From Falsiroseomonas sp051433195 (GTDB lineage: Bacteria; Pseudomonadota; Alphaproteobacteria; Acetobacterales; Acetobacteraceae): a DNA stretch of 64,000 nucleotides. Of the stretch, positions 8,401 through 16,272 are shown piece after piece. The notes below the pieces were generated by a model. It had not been told where the DNA came from and ran no database searches. It was given only the letters and a program-made list of their open reading frames with translations. The stretch is taken from contig NZ_JBHMFT010000011.1 of NCBI RefSeq assembly GCF_051433195.1, forward strand, positions 1 to 64,000, read 5' to 3'. The position numbers and the translations under genes are program-made. Numbering within the stretch: the first letter of the stretch is position 1; the number at the start of each line of letters is the position of its first letter.

Positions 8401-10002
8401 GTTCGTCACCTGGCTGAAATTCTGCCGGAAATAGTGGTGCAGCCCGCGGTACTGGGTGGACAGCACGGCGATGGGCGTGTCGTCGCCCATGCTGCCGATC
8501 GCCTCGCTGGCTTCCTCCACCATCGGGTGCAGGATCGTCTCCAGCTCCTCCAGCGTGTAGCCAACCGCAAGCTGCCGGCGGCGCAGTGCCTCCCCGCTCA
8601 GTTCCGCCTGCTCATCGGCGCCGGCCTTGACGATGCCGTCGATGCGCGTGGTGCGGCTGGTCCAGTCGCCGAACGGCTTGCGCGACGAAAGCGCATCCTT
8701 CAATTCCGTGTCGCCGTAGAAGCGCCCGGTCGCGAGTTCCACGCCGACGCACTGCCCCGGCCCGACACGGCCCTTCGCCCGGACGCGGTCCTCCGCGATC
8801 TTCACCATGCCGGTCTCGGAGCCGATGACCAGGATGCCGTCCTGCGTGATGGTGTAGCGCATCGGCCGCAGCCCGTTGCGGTCCAGCCCGCCGATCACCC
8901 ACTTGCCATCCGTCGCCGCGATCGCCGCTGGCCCGTCCCACGGCTCCATCACCGCGTTGCAGTACAGGAACATCTCGCGATGCGCCGCCGGCATCGTCGC
9001 GTTGCTGCCGAGGCTTTCCGGAATCAGCATGGACTTCGCCATCGGCGCGTCGCGGCCGCCGCGCACCAGCAGCTCGAACACGTTGTCCAGCGTCGCGGTA
9101 TCAGACCCACCCGCCTGCACCACCGGCTTGATGTCATCCATCGCGGCATCCAGCAGCGGATGCGCCAGCCGCGTCTCGTGCGACTTCATCCAGTTGATGT
9201 TGCCGTGGACGGTGTTGATCTCGCCGTTATGCGCCAGCATCCGGAACGGCTGCGCCAGGCGCCAGGTCGGGAAGGTGTTGGTGGAATAGCGCTGGTGGTA
9301 GATCGCGAAGCGGCTGGTGAAGCGCGCATCCAGCAGGTCCGGATAGAAATCCGCCAGCGACGCCGCCAGGAACATGCCCTTGTAGACGATGGACCGGCAG
9401 GACAGGGAGCACAGGTACAGCTCCGGAATCTGCGCCGCGATCGCCTGCTTCTCGATCCGCCGGCGGATCACGTACATGTCCCGCTCGTACAAATCCTCGT
9501 CGACGCCGCGCGGGTTCCACAGCAGGATCTGCTCGATCTCCGGCCGCGTCGCATTGGCCTTCTCGCCGATGCACGCGACATCGATCGGCACCTGGCGCCA
9601 GGAATAGATGTTGTAGCCGGCGGCCAGGATCTCGGTCTCGACGATCTGCCGGCAGCGCTCCTGCGCGCCGAGGTCGGTCTTCGGCAGGAACACCATGCCG
9701 ACCGCGATCCGCCCCGGCCGCAGCCGGTCGCCGCCGCGCTCCACCACCTCGGCGAAGAAATCCTGCGGGATCTCGATATGGATGCCGGCGCCGTCGCCGG
9801 TCTTGCCATCCGCATCCACCGCGCCGCGATGCCACACCGCCTTCAGCGCATCGATGCCGGCCTGCACCACCTTGCGGTGCGCCTTCCCATCCAGCGAGGC
9901 GACGAGGCCGACGCCGCAGGCATCGTGTTCCGTCAGGTCGATATGCCCGGCATCGCGCAGCGTCGCGGTGTTGGCCAGGTGGTCCGCCACATAATCCTGC
10001 AT
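5479..10002 (-). CDS. gltB: Glutamate synthase (NADPH) large subunit
   Basis: Large subunit of GOGAT. It takes ammonia from glutamine and makes glutamate from 2-oxoglutarate with electrons from GltD. It is 1507 aa, normal for the family. The N-terminal class II amidotransferase has its catalytic Cys at residue 29 (ACGVG) after a short propeptide. The FMN domain follows, with 3Fe-4S ligands in CIMVRQCHSNTC, and then a C-terminal beta-helix (GGTIVV, YMTGG, GAGFTGG). ATG at 10002 was chosen; a GTG three codons upstream (10011) overlaps the gltD stop as GTGA and is equally plausible. The last residues LAVAAE repeat those of GltD. Confidence 0.97.
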   Translation of the reverse strand: MQDYVADHLANTATLRDAGHIDLTEHDACGVGLVASLDGKAHRKVVQAGIDALKAVWHRGAVDADGKTGDGAGIHIEIPQDFFAEVVERGGDRLRPGRIAVGMVFLPKTDLGAQERCRQIVETEILAAGYNIYSWRQVPIDVACIGEKANATRPEIEQILLWNPRGVDEDLYERDMYVIRRRIEKQAIAAQIPELYLCSLSCRSIVYKGMFLAASLADFYPDLLDARFTSRFAIYHQRYSTNTFPTWRLAQPFRMLAHNGEINTVHGNINWMKSHETRLAHPLLDAAMDDIKPVVQAGGSDTATLDNVFELLVRGGRDAPMAKSMLIPESLGSNATMPAAHREMFLYCNAVMEPWDGPAAIAATDGKWVIGGLDRNGLRPMRYTITQDGILVIGSETGMVKIAEDRVRAKGRVGPGQCVGVELATGRFYGDTELKDALSSRKPFGDWTSRTTRIDGIVKAGADEQAELSGEALRRRQLAVGYTLEELETILHPMVEEASEAIGSMGDDTPIAVLSTQYRGLHHYFRQNFSQVTNPPIDSLRETRVMSLKTRLGNLGNILDEDPTQCDMLMLDSPVLSNAEFAAMRAYMGDTACVVDCTFAVAEGEAGLRNAIERIKREAEEGVRSGCAHVILSDAEQGPARAAIPMILAVGGVHTHLVRNSLRTFTSLNLRCAESIDVHYIAVLIGAGATTVNAYLAQESIADRHRRGLFPELSLKDCVARYKKAVDKGLLKVMSKMGISVISSYRGGMNFEAIGLSRALVAEFFPGIASRISGIGLSGIARRVLALHAKAWDADAVTLPVGGLYKLRKRGENHAFDGSLIHTLQKAVESDSYQTFKRYSEGVRKLPPVALRDLLDFRADGRVAVSLEEVESITEIRKRLVAPGISLGALSPEAHETLSIAMNRIGARSDSGEGGEDPIRARPRRNGDNANSAIKQIASGRFGVTAEYLNNCREIEIKVAQGAKPGEGGQLPGFKVTELIAKLRHSTPGVMLISPPPHHDIYSIEDLAQLIYDLKQINPEATVCVKLVARSGIGTIAAGVAKAKADAILVSGHSGGTGASPVSSIKHAGLPWEMGLTETHQVLMLNRLRHRVKLRTDGGLKTGRDVVIAAMLGAEEFGIGTASLVAMGCIMVRQCHSNTCPVGVCTQDDALRQKFAGTPEKVINLFSFVAEEVREILASLGFRKLTDVIGRTDLLRQVSRGAEDLDDLDLNPLLVKADAGAHPAYCTMEGRNEVPETLDADMIRDAAALFERGEKMQLAYNIRNTHRAIGTKISSKIVRKFGMEGLQRGHLTVRLRGSAGQSLGAFAVRGLKLEVFGDANDYVGKGLSGGTIVVRPAPSSTLVWNENTIIGNTCLYGATSGAVFAAGQAGERFAVRNSGALAVVEGAGANACEYMTGGTIVILGPVGDNFGAGFTGGMAFLYDAENTFEQRVNPESLRWCRVGASAHWAAALREHVERHVEETGSPFASRLLNDWASEAAKFWHIVPKDYARYLPQPMEDALAVAAE

Positions 10003-10007
10003 CGCCG

Positions 10008-11447
10008 TCACTCCGCCGCCACGGCGAGCGTGCTCGCCTTCTGCTCGATGTAGTGGTGCATGGTCTCCGCCGCGTCGCGCCCGTCGCGGATCGCCCAGAC
10101 CACCAGGCTGGCGCCGCGCACGATGTCGCCGGCGGCGAAGACGCCGGGCAGCGCCGTCATCATGGTGCGATGGTCCACCTTCAGCGTGCCCCATTTCGTC
10201 ACCGGCAGCGCCGGCTCGTTGAAGGCCGCCGGCAGATCCTCCGGATCGAAGCCCAGCGCCATGATGACGAGGTCGGCCGGCAGGTCGAACTGGCTGCCCG
10301 CGATCGCCTCCACCTGCTGCCGCCCCGTCGCATCCGGCAGGCCGAGATGCATCCGGTGCGCGCGGACGGCGGTGACGGAGGCATCGCCGAGGAAGGCCTC
10401 CGGCGCGCCGAGCCACTCGAACACCACGCCTTCTTCCTCGGCGTTGTACACCTCCCGCATCGAGCCGGGCATGTTCGCCTTGTCGCGCCGGTACAGGCAG
10501 GTGACGGAGGCAGCCCCCTGGCGCACCGCGGTGCGCACGCAATCCATCGCCGTGTCGCCGCCGCCGATCACCACCACGCGCTTGCCGGCCGCGTTCATCG
10601 CGCCGGATTCCATCGCCGGCACAACCTCGCCGAGGCCGGCGCGGTTCGACGCGGTCAGGAATTCCAGCGCCGGCACGATGCCGGGCAGGCCGATGCCGGG
10701 CGCCGCCATGTCGCGCGCCTTGTAGACGCCGGTCGCGATCAGCACGGCGTCGTGCTTCACGCGCAACTCCTCGAGCGTCACGTCGCGGCCGACCGCGATG
10801 TTCAGGTGGAAGTGGATGCCACCTTCCTCGAACTGCTTCGCGCGCCGCAGCACCACCTCCTTCTCCAGCTTGAAGTTGGGAATGCCGTAGATCATCAGGC
10901 CGCCGACGCGGTCGTAGCGGTCGTAGACATGCACCTGGTAGCCGCGCACCCGCAGCCGCTCCGCCGCCGCAAGCCCGCCCGGGCCGGCGCCGATGATGCC
11001 GATGCTGCGGTCCAACTCGCGCCGCGGCTTCGGCGGCTTCACCCAGCCCTGCGCCCAGGCATTGTCGGTGATGTACTTCTCGACCGAGCCGATGGTGACG
11101 GAACCGAAGCCCTTCTCGATGACGCAGTTGCCCTCGCAGAGCCGGTCCTGCGGGCAGATGCGGCCGCAGATCTCCGGGAAGGTATTGGTCGCCGCGGCAA
11201 CCTCATACGCCTCCTCCAGCCGGCCTTCCGCCGTCAGCTTCAGCCAGTCCGGGATGTTGTTGTTGAGCGGGCAGTGCACCTGGCAGAACGGCACGCCGCA
11301 CTGGCTGCACCGGCTGGACTGTTCCGCCGCCGCCTTCGGCGCGAACTCCTCATAGATTTCACCGAAATCCTCGCGGCGCAGCGTCGCCGGCCGCTTGTCC
11401 GGCTGGTGCTGGTCGAGGCGCACGAATTGCAGCATCCGATCGGCCAT
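10008..11447 (-). CDS. gltD: Glutamate synthase small subunit
   Basis: The 479-aa beta subunit of GOGAT, which oxidises NADPH through FAD and passes electrons over 4Fe-4S clusters to GltB. The N-terminal Cys groups CSQCGVPFCQVHC (about residues 47-59) and CGRICPQDRLCEGNC (about 94-108) are the cluster ligands. GAGPGG (near 153) binds FAD and VIGGGDTAMDC (near 293) binds NADPH. It is the first gene of the GOGAT unit, with gltB following in a GTGA/short-gap arrangement. The 168-bp upstream region holds a 9-bp hairpin (11523-11543) but no convincing promoter. Confidence 0.97.
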   Translation of the reverse strand: MADRMLQFVRLDQHQPDKRPATLRREDFGEIYEEFAPKAAAEQSSRCSQCGVPFCQVHCPLNNNIPDWLKLTAEGRLEEAYEVAAATNTFPEICGRICPQDRLCEGNCVIEKGFGSVTIGSVEKYITDNAWAQGWVKPPKPRRELDRSIGIIGAGPGGLAAAERLRVRGYQVHVYDRYDRVGGLMIYGIPNFKLEKEVVLRRAKQFEEGGIHFHLNIAVGRDVTLEELRVKHDAVLIATGVYKARDMAAPGIGLPGIVPALEFLTASNRAGLGEVVPAMESGAMNAAGKRVVVIGGGDTAMDCVRTAVRQGAASVTCLYRRDKANMPGSMREVYNAEEEGVVFEWLGAPEAFLGDASVTAVRAHRMHLGLPDATGRQQVEAIAGSQFDLPADLVIMALGFDPEDLPAAFNEPALPVTKWGTLKVDHRTMMTALPGVFAAGDIVRGASLVVWAIRDGRDAAETMHHYIEQKASTLAVAAE

Positions 11448-11522
11448 GGCGGCGCGAAGCTCCCTGGGGCGGACGCCTCCCTACACCACGACTTTTCCAG
11501 ATGCGAGTCCATTTTGCGATGC

Positions 11523-11543
11523 AAGGACAGCCATGCTGTCCTT
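11523..11543. terminator. Hairpin between the NDUFA9-like gene and gltD
   Basis: Perfect 9-bp inverted repeat, AAGGACAGC and its complement, around a 3-nt loop (CAT). It lies downstream of the minus-strand NDUFA9-like gene and about 75 bp upstream of gltD. No T-run follows on the minus strand (CCTTGCATCG), so a classical intrinsic terminator is uncertain; it could equally be a leader hairpin of the gltDB transcript or an operator. Confidence 0.4.
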
Positions 11544-11615
11544 TATCCGGGATTGTCCTTCCGAAAGGTTACCGTCCCCAACCCCGATAAGGCCAGATCG
11601 GGCCGATGTGGCCCT

Positions 11616-12578
11616 TCAGGCCGCCGCCACATCCCGACGGCCGCCGCCGACCCGGTAGCGCCGCAGATAGGCCGGCACCACGGACTCCACCGACTTGGGC
11701 TCGATGCCCAGCGCGTCCAGGCCAGGATGCTGGCCGGACACCACGTTGTCCTTGCCCAGCAGCAGCAGCTGGTCGCTGGTGAGCGCCGGGTTCGGCAGCT
11801 TTTCCAACAGCCGCGCCTGGAAGCGCATGAACCCCATCGGCATCTCGACCATCCGGCGCCGACGTCGCGTGGTGTCCAGGATGAAGCGCAGCACCTCCCG
11901 CATCGTCATCGCGCGCGGGCCGCCCAGTTCGTAGGTCGCGCCCTGCGCCTCATCCCGCTCCAGCGCCGCCATCACCGCATCGGCCACGTCGCCCACATAC
12001 ACCGGCTGGAAGCGCGACCCGCCGGAGACCACCGGCATGAAGGGCAGCATCTGTGCCATGCTGGCGAAGCGGTTGAAGAACTGGTCCTCCGGCCCGAACA
12101 CCACGGAAGGCCGCAGGATGGTCGCATGCGGAAAGGCCGCCAGCACCGCCGCCTCCCCCTGCGCCTTGCTGCTGGCATACAGGCTCTCGCTGCCCACATC
12201 CGCGCCGATCGCCGAGACATGCACCATCCGCCGCACCCCGGCCGCCGTCGCCGCCTGCGCGATCAGCCCCGGCGCCTCCCCCTGGATGCGCCGGAAGTCG
12301 CCGGGCCGGCGTTCGTAAAGGATGCCCACCAGGTTCACCGCCACATCGCCCCCCTCCAGGGCGCGCGCCAGCGCCGGCGCGTCGGTCACGGAAACCGCCA
12401 GCGGCACGATCTGCCCGACGCGTCCCTGCGTGGTGAGGAACCGCGTGCCGGCCGGGTCCCGCGTCGCCACCCGCACCACGTAGCCCTGCGCCGCCAGGCG
12501 CTGCACCACGTAGCGGCCGATGAAGCCGGCGCCGCCGAACACCGTGGCCAACCTGCGATCCCGCCCCACCTGCATCAT
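11616..12578 (-). CDS. Complex I NDUFA9 subunit-like NAD(P)-binding protein
   Basis: A 320-aa atypical SDR resembling the 39-kDa NDUFA9 accessory protein found in alphaproteobacteria and mitochondria. The N-terminal nucleotide site is VFGGAGFIGR (about residues 10-19). Typical segments follow: NLVGILYE, VHVSAIGAD, YASSKAQGE (YxxxK-like) and RPSVVFGPEDQFFNRFA. The role is structural or assembly-related in complex I in some species; elsewhere it is uncharacterised. The start was set at the double ATG just before the Rossmann fold (12575-12578), because the open frame continues upstream without family sequence. No other complex I gene is nearby. Confidence 0.85.
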   Translation of the reverse strand: MMQVGRDRRLATVFGGAGFIGRYVVQRLAAQGYVVRVATRDPAGTRFLTTQGRVGQIVPLAVSVTDAPALARALEGGDVAVNLVGILYERRPGDFRRIQGEAPGLIAQAATAAGVRRMVHVSAIGADVGSESLYASSKAQGEAAVLAAFPHATILRPSVVFGPEDQFFNRFASMAQMLPFMPVVSGGSRFQPVYVGDVADAVMAALERDEAQGATYELGGPRAMTMREVLRFILDTTRRRRRMVEMPMGFMRFQARLLEKLPNPALTSDQLLLLGKDNVVSGQHPGLDALGIEPKSVESVVPAYLRRYRVGGGRRDVAAA

Positions 12579-12684
12579 CCGCACTCCATCCGCCGTTGCG
12601 CGGAACATATGGGCGGCCGCAGCGCCAGCCAAGGCGAGCTTCGGTGCCTGGTCACGGCATTGCAAGAAACCGCCGCGACCCCGC

Positions 12685-12713
12685 TTGACGCGTCACGCCC
12701 CCCCCCGTAAATC
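12685..12713 (+). promoter_or_regulatory. Probable sigma-70 promoter of tRNA-Leu
   Basis: TTGACG at 12685-12690, a 17-bp spacer, and TAAATC at 12708-12713; a start point near 12720 would fall about 20 bp before the tRNA. The spacer contains an uninterrupted run of nine C (12698-12706), which makes its length prone to slippage. Confidence 0.6.
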
Positions 12714-12739
12714 CCGCGATGTCGCAGGACGCCCCCATT

Positions 12740-12826
<87 letters not shown>

Positions 12827-12894
12827 CTCCTCCAGACTATCCGCAGGCAGCACGGATATATCCCGCGGGATGCGCGCGTCCCGCCGACGCAAGC

Positions 12895-14046
12895 CTACAG
12901 CCCCAACGCGTCGCAGGCACCGTTCAGCGCCGGAATGTCGATCAGGAATGCGCTGTTGTTGGGATCCTGCCGCGCCAGGAAGCAATCCCCCACCACCTGC
13001 GCCGCCCGCAGGTCGAGAACCGGCGCCGCCGTGTCCAGGCCCGTGCGCCAGTAGGCCGTCGACGTCAGGCTGAGCACGCGGGTCCCGGGTGCCGAAAAGA
13101 CGCAGTTCAGCAATCCGCCGCCATACAGGCCAGCAACCGCCTCGGCGGATCGGAAAACCTCCACCTGTTCCGCGGCGGAAAGCTGGTCCGGCGCGATGGC
13201 GCGGAAGCCGCGCGCGGCAAGCTGTTCGAACACCTCCTGCTCGTTCAGCAGGTTGCGGAACCAGGCCTTGATGCCGATCCTCCGGATGTACAGCCGGTTG
13301 CCCGCCACCGGCTGCGCCGGCGCGCGCCCGACATCGGCGGCCTGGCGCAGCGCCGTCATGACCGGACGGTGCAGCCAGCTCGGGCTCTGCGCCACGAAGA
13401 TGCGGTCGACGCGAATCCATCCCCTCGGCGGCACCGGCACAAGATCGCCCTCCGGCACACCCAGCGCGACCAGGAACCTGCCGAATGTCGCGTGCACCGC
13501 CTCCGACACCAGGATCTTCGGCCGCGGCGCCGGCAGCGCGAAGTAGAAGGCCAGCTTGGGCAGAAGTTCGAACATGAAATGCGTGTAGTTGTGGTCGCGC
13601 GCGTTGATCAGGTGGAACACCGGCTCCCGCAGGTGAAGCGCGGGCGCCCCCCGGTCCCCGCCCCTGCGCCGCAGCCCCTCCGGCCGCAGGGTGAGGCCAT
13701 GCTGGGACAGCACGGCGGGATGGTCCTGCGGCGCCGCCGCGAAAGCCTCGGGCCGATCGACGATGCTCGTGACCAGCAGGCGCCCGTCGCGGTCGATCAC
13801 CTCGCCCCGGCCCATCACGGCAGCGTCCGACAGTGCCGTCAGGTGGATCTCGGGCCAGCGCAGATCGAAGCCGCGCAGGGCTTGCGGCGCAGGCCCATGG
13901 CGGAAGGTCGGCAGGCGCGTTGCCGGCTGCTCGATGGCAGGCGCGACCGACAGGCTGCGGTGGCTGCCCTGCAGAAGCGTGGCCAGTTCGGCAACCGGCT
14001 CGATGGCGTCCATCGGCAGCAGGCGCAGCACCTGCGGAAGCCTCAT
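12895..14046 (-). CDS. Glycosyltransferase family 61 (DUF563) protein
   Basis: A 383-aa GT61-type glycosyltransferase. Family marks: a HNYTHFMFELLPKL segment near residue 165, corresponding to the NxxHFxxDxLP region, and a C-terminal GLYGGGLLNCVFSAPGTRVLSL stretch corresponding to the G-H/GxGLxNxxF-pG nucleotide-sugar site, where the usual His is replaced by Tyr. Bacterial GT61 enzymes usually decorate polysaccharides; donor and acceptor are unknown here. The start ATG at 14046 overlaps the stop of the preceding unknown gene (ATGA). With that gene it forms a two-gene unit between tRNA-Leu and RNase D, transcribed against both. Confidence 0.75.
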   Translation of the reverse strand: MRLPQVLRLLPMDAIEPVAELATLLQGSHRSLSVAPAIEQPATRLPTFRHGPAPQALRGFDLRWPEIHLTALSDAAVMGRGEVIDRDGRLLVTSIVDRPEAFAAAPQDHPAVLSQHGLTLRPEGLRRRGGDRGAPALHLREPVFHLINARDHNYTHFMFELLPKLAFYFALPAPRPKILVSEAVHATFGRFLVALGVPEGDLVPVPPRGWIRVDRIFVAQSPSWLHRPVMTALRQAADVGRAPAQPVAGNRLYIRRIGIKAWFRNLLNEQEVFEQLAARGFRAIAPDQLSAAEQVEVFRSAEAVAGLYGGGLLNCVFSAPGTRVLSLTSTAYWRTGLDTAAPVLDLRAAQVVGDCFLARQDPNNSAFLIDIPALNGACDALGL

Positions 14047-14648
14047 GACCGGACGGCCAGCGTGAAGTCCGGAAACGCATGATGCTGCACCGCCGCCGCG
14101 GCGATCCGAGCGCCGGCCGGCAACAGCGCGCACAGCAGCAGCGGGCCATCGAGGCCGGACAGGTCCAGGAAACCGGATGGCGGATTACCTTCGAAGAAGG
14201 CGGCGGCCAGGGTGCGTCCTTCCGGAAGCGGCGCAGGGTCGCCCGACAATCCGGCGCGCGCCTCGCAATGCAGGTCGGGGTGCGTGTTCCGGAAGGCATT
14301 GTCGAAGACCAGGCTGTCGCCGCAGCTCCAGCCGATGGCCGCCATCCGTCGCGTCGCGAATTTGTGGTTCAGCCGGTGCATCGCCGCGTGGGCCAGGGCG
14401 GCCAGGGCGAAGCGGGGCGCCTGCCGGCGGAGATCCTCCGCGAACAACTGGCTGAAATAGCGATCCAGGGTCGAGGTCGGCATGCGGAGCCCGGCGGCTT
14501 CCAGCCTGAGTCCGGCCGCGAACTGCGACAAATCCAACGCGATCTCCAACGCGGACGCCGCCGCCCGAAAGCTTGTGTAGCCAGCCTGGTCGCGCACCCG
14601 CAAGCCCCACGCCGCCGCCCGGCCGGCGCCCCCTGCCGGTTGCCACAT
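14043..14648 (-). CDS. Uncharacterised protein paired with the GT61 gene
   Basis: A 201-aa protein I do not recognise. It lacks a signal peptide and membrane spans; it is Ala/Leu-rich with likely helices, then a segment with GWSCGDSLVFDNAFRNTHPDL near residue 100 and a hydrophobic, beta-rich C-terminus. The start was taken at ATG 14648 (MWQPAGG); the frame stays open much further upstream, but that part lies antisense to RNase D and its leader. Its stop overlaps the GT61 start by 4 bp, so the two are probably translationally coupled and the protein may serve the same polysaccharide step. Function is unknown. Confidence 0.6.
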   Translation of the reverse strand: MWQPAGGAGRAAAWGLRVRDQAGYTSFRAAASALEIALDLSQFAAGLRLEAAGLRMPTSTLDRYFSQLFAEDLRRQAPRFALAALAHAAMHRLNHKFATRRMAAIGWSCGDSLVFDNAFRNTHPDLHCEARAGLSGDPAPLPEGRTLAAAFFEGNPPSGFLDLSGLDGPLLLCALLPAGARIAAAAVQHHAFPDFTLAVRS

Positions 14649-14816
14649 CGCGTCCCCATGCCCTACTCCCAACCGCGGTCCGCCCATTTCCGGCGCGACG
14701 CCACCTGCGGCCCCAGCCGGGACCGCAACCTGTTCAACCGGTTTTTCAGGGGTCAGGGCGCACGTGTCTGACAGAATCGGCCCGTCCTGGGCGCCACCGA
14801 CTGGGGTTTCCGCGAC

Positions 14817-15470
14817 GTGGGCTGCACCCTGTTCTCCCGAAACGCCGTGATCCGCCTGCATCGGCACGACCTGCCGGAGGGCCTGAGCTTCGGGTCCTCC
14901 GTCGCCATCGACACGGAAACCATGGGCCTCGACCCGCGGCGGGACCGGCTTTGCCTGGTGCAGCTCTCGGACGGCAACGGCACCGCGCATTGCGTCCAGA
15001 TCGTGCCGGAGCGCCTCGGCGGCCGTGGCGCGGACTGCCCCAATCTCAAGCGCCTGCTGGCGGACCCGGAGGTGCTGAAGATCTTCCACTTCGCCCGCTT
15101 CGATGTCGCCGCGCTGTACAACGCGCTGGGAATCATGGTGGCCCCGGTCGTCTGCACCAAGATCGCCTCCAAGCTGGTGCGCACCTACACCGACCGGCAC
15201 GGCCTCAAGGACCTCTGCCGCGACCTGCTCGGCGTCGATCTGTCCAAGCAGCAGCAGACCAGCGACTGGGGCGCGGCAGAACTGAGCCCCGAGCAACTGA
15301 GCTACGCCGCGTCAGACGTGCTGCACCTGCACGCGCTGTGGGCCCGCCTGAAGGCGCTGCTGGAACGGGAGGGCCGCCTGGACATCGCCATGGCCTGCTA
15401 CCACTTCCTCCCCATGCGCGGACGCCTCGATCTGCTCGGCTACGAAGACCCGGATATTTTTTCGCACTGA
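14817..15470 (+). CDS. rnd: Ribonuclease D, short form (3'-5' exonuclease domain only)
   Basis: DEDDy exonuclease acting on RNA 3' ends. The 217-aa product has only the catalytic domain and lacks the HRDC domains of E. coli RNase D, as is usual in alphaproteobacteria. Catalytic residues: Asp and Glu of AIDTET, Asp of HFARFDVAAL, and Tyr and Asp of YAASDVLHL. GTG at 14817 gives the longest form; a GTG at 14847 (VIRLHRHDLP) fits the family N-terminus about as well. It heads the run to lptC-lptA-lptB-rpoN, with a 100-bp gap before lptC. Confidence 0.92.
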   Translation: MGCTLFSRNAVIRLHRHDLPEGLSFGSSVAIDTETMGLDPRRDRLCLVQLSDGNGTAHCVQIVPERLGGRGADCPNLKRLLADPEVLKIFHFARFDVAALYNALGIMVAPVVCTKIASKLVRTYTDRHGLKDLCRDLLGVDLSKQQQTSDWGAAELSPEQLSYAASDVLHLHALWARLKALLEREGRLDIAMACYHFLPMRGRLDLLGYEDPDIFSH

Positions 15471-15570
15471 CCTTTTACCTCCGGGTTTCCTTGGCACGTT
15501 TCTTGTCCGCCGGCCGGCGCGGGCGCATCTTCGCGTTGACCCTCTGCCCAGTGAGGCCCATAGGACTCCC

Positions 15571-16272
15571 GTGAGATTGCCGCCGCCCATTGCCGTCCGG
15601 CCCACCGACACGCCGAGCGCCGCCGCCCGCGCCGCGGCGCGGCGGGTGCTGGCGCCATCGCGCGCCCGCCGTGCCCCGAGCGCCGGGCAGCTCGCGCGCC
15701 GGCGCATCCTGGTCAGCATCGCCAAGCGCGTCCTGCCGCTGGCGGCCGTCGGCCTGCTGGCGGCGGTCGCCCTGTGGCCGGAGCTGGACCAGGCGGCGGA
15801 CAACGCCCGCGTCTCCTTCCGCCGCGTGCTGCAGGCGGCACCGGACGCGCTGCGCATCGTCGACCCGCGCTACCAGGGCGTCGATGACCAGGATCGCCCC
15901 TACACCGTCACCGCCAGCGTCGCCACGCAGGGCGGCACGGAGAATGTGGTGGCGCTGGACGCGCCGCGCGCCGACCTGCTGATGGGCGACGGCGCCTGGG
16001 TGTACCTCGAATCGCGGGAGGGCCGTTTCGACCGCCCGACCAACAAGCTCGACCTTGCCGGCCGTGTCACCGTGCACCACGACGATGGAACACAGTTCGT
16101 GACGGACCGTGCCGCCGTGGACCTGAAGGGCGGCTCCGCCACCGGCGATGATCCCGTCGCCGTGCAGGGGCCGTTCGGCACCCTGACGGCGGAGGGCTTC
16201 CGGCTGTACGAGCGTGGCCAGGTGGTGCTGTTCACCGGCCGCGCCCGCGCCGTGCTGGAAGGCGGCCAATGA
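15571..16272 (+). CDS. lptC: LPS export protein LptC
   Basis: Inner-membrane bitopic component of the Lpt bridge, handing lipopolysaccharide from LptB2FG to LptA. The 233-aa product has an unusually long cationic N-terminal tail (about 50 residues, Arg/Ala-rich), then one transmembrane helix (VLPLAAVGLLAAVALWP), then a periplasmic beta-jellyroll of the LptC/DUF1239 type (PRYQGVDDQDRPYTVTA, LLMGDGAWVYLES, GPFGTLTAEGFRLYERG). Start GTG at 15571. Its stop overlaps the lptA ATG (ATGA). Confidence 0.92.
   Translation: MRLPPPIAVRPTDTPSAAARAAARRVLAPSRARRAPSAGQLARRRILVSIAKRVLPLAAVGLLAAVALWPELDQAADNARVSFRRVLQAAPDALRIVDPRYQGVDDQDRPYTVTASVATQGGTENVVALDAPRADLLMGDGAWVYLESREGRFDRPTNKLDLAGRVTVHHDDGTQFVTDRAAVDLKGGSATGDDPVAVQGPFGTLTAEGFRLYERGQVVLFTGRARAVLEGGQ

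Noticed and set aside
5551..10053. Very long open frames antisense to gltB (also antisense to the TPR/LrgB region, the GGDEF/DUF2336 genes and the coiled-coil gene)
   Set aside because: They mirror the third-position GC bias of the real genes, are rich in His/Arg/Ala/Gly and show no family motif.
11524..11540. Sigma-54-like TGGC...TTGC in the gltD upstream region, minus strand
   Set aside because: The spacing between the GG and GC dinucleotides is two bases shorter than the fixed -24/-12 spacing, and the bases belong to the 9-bp hairpin.
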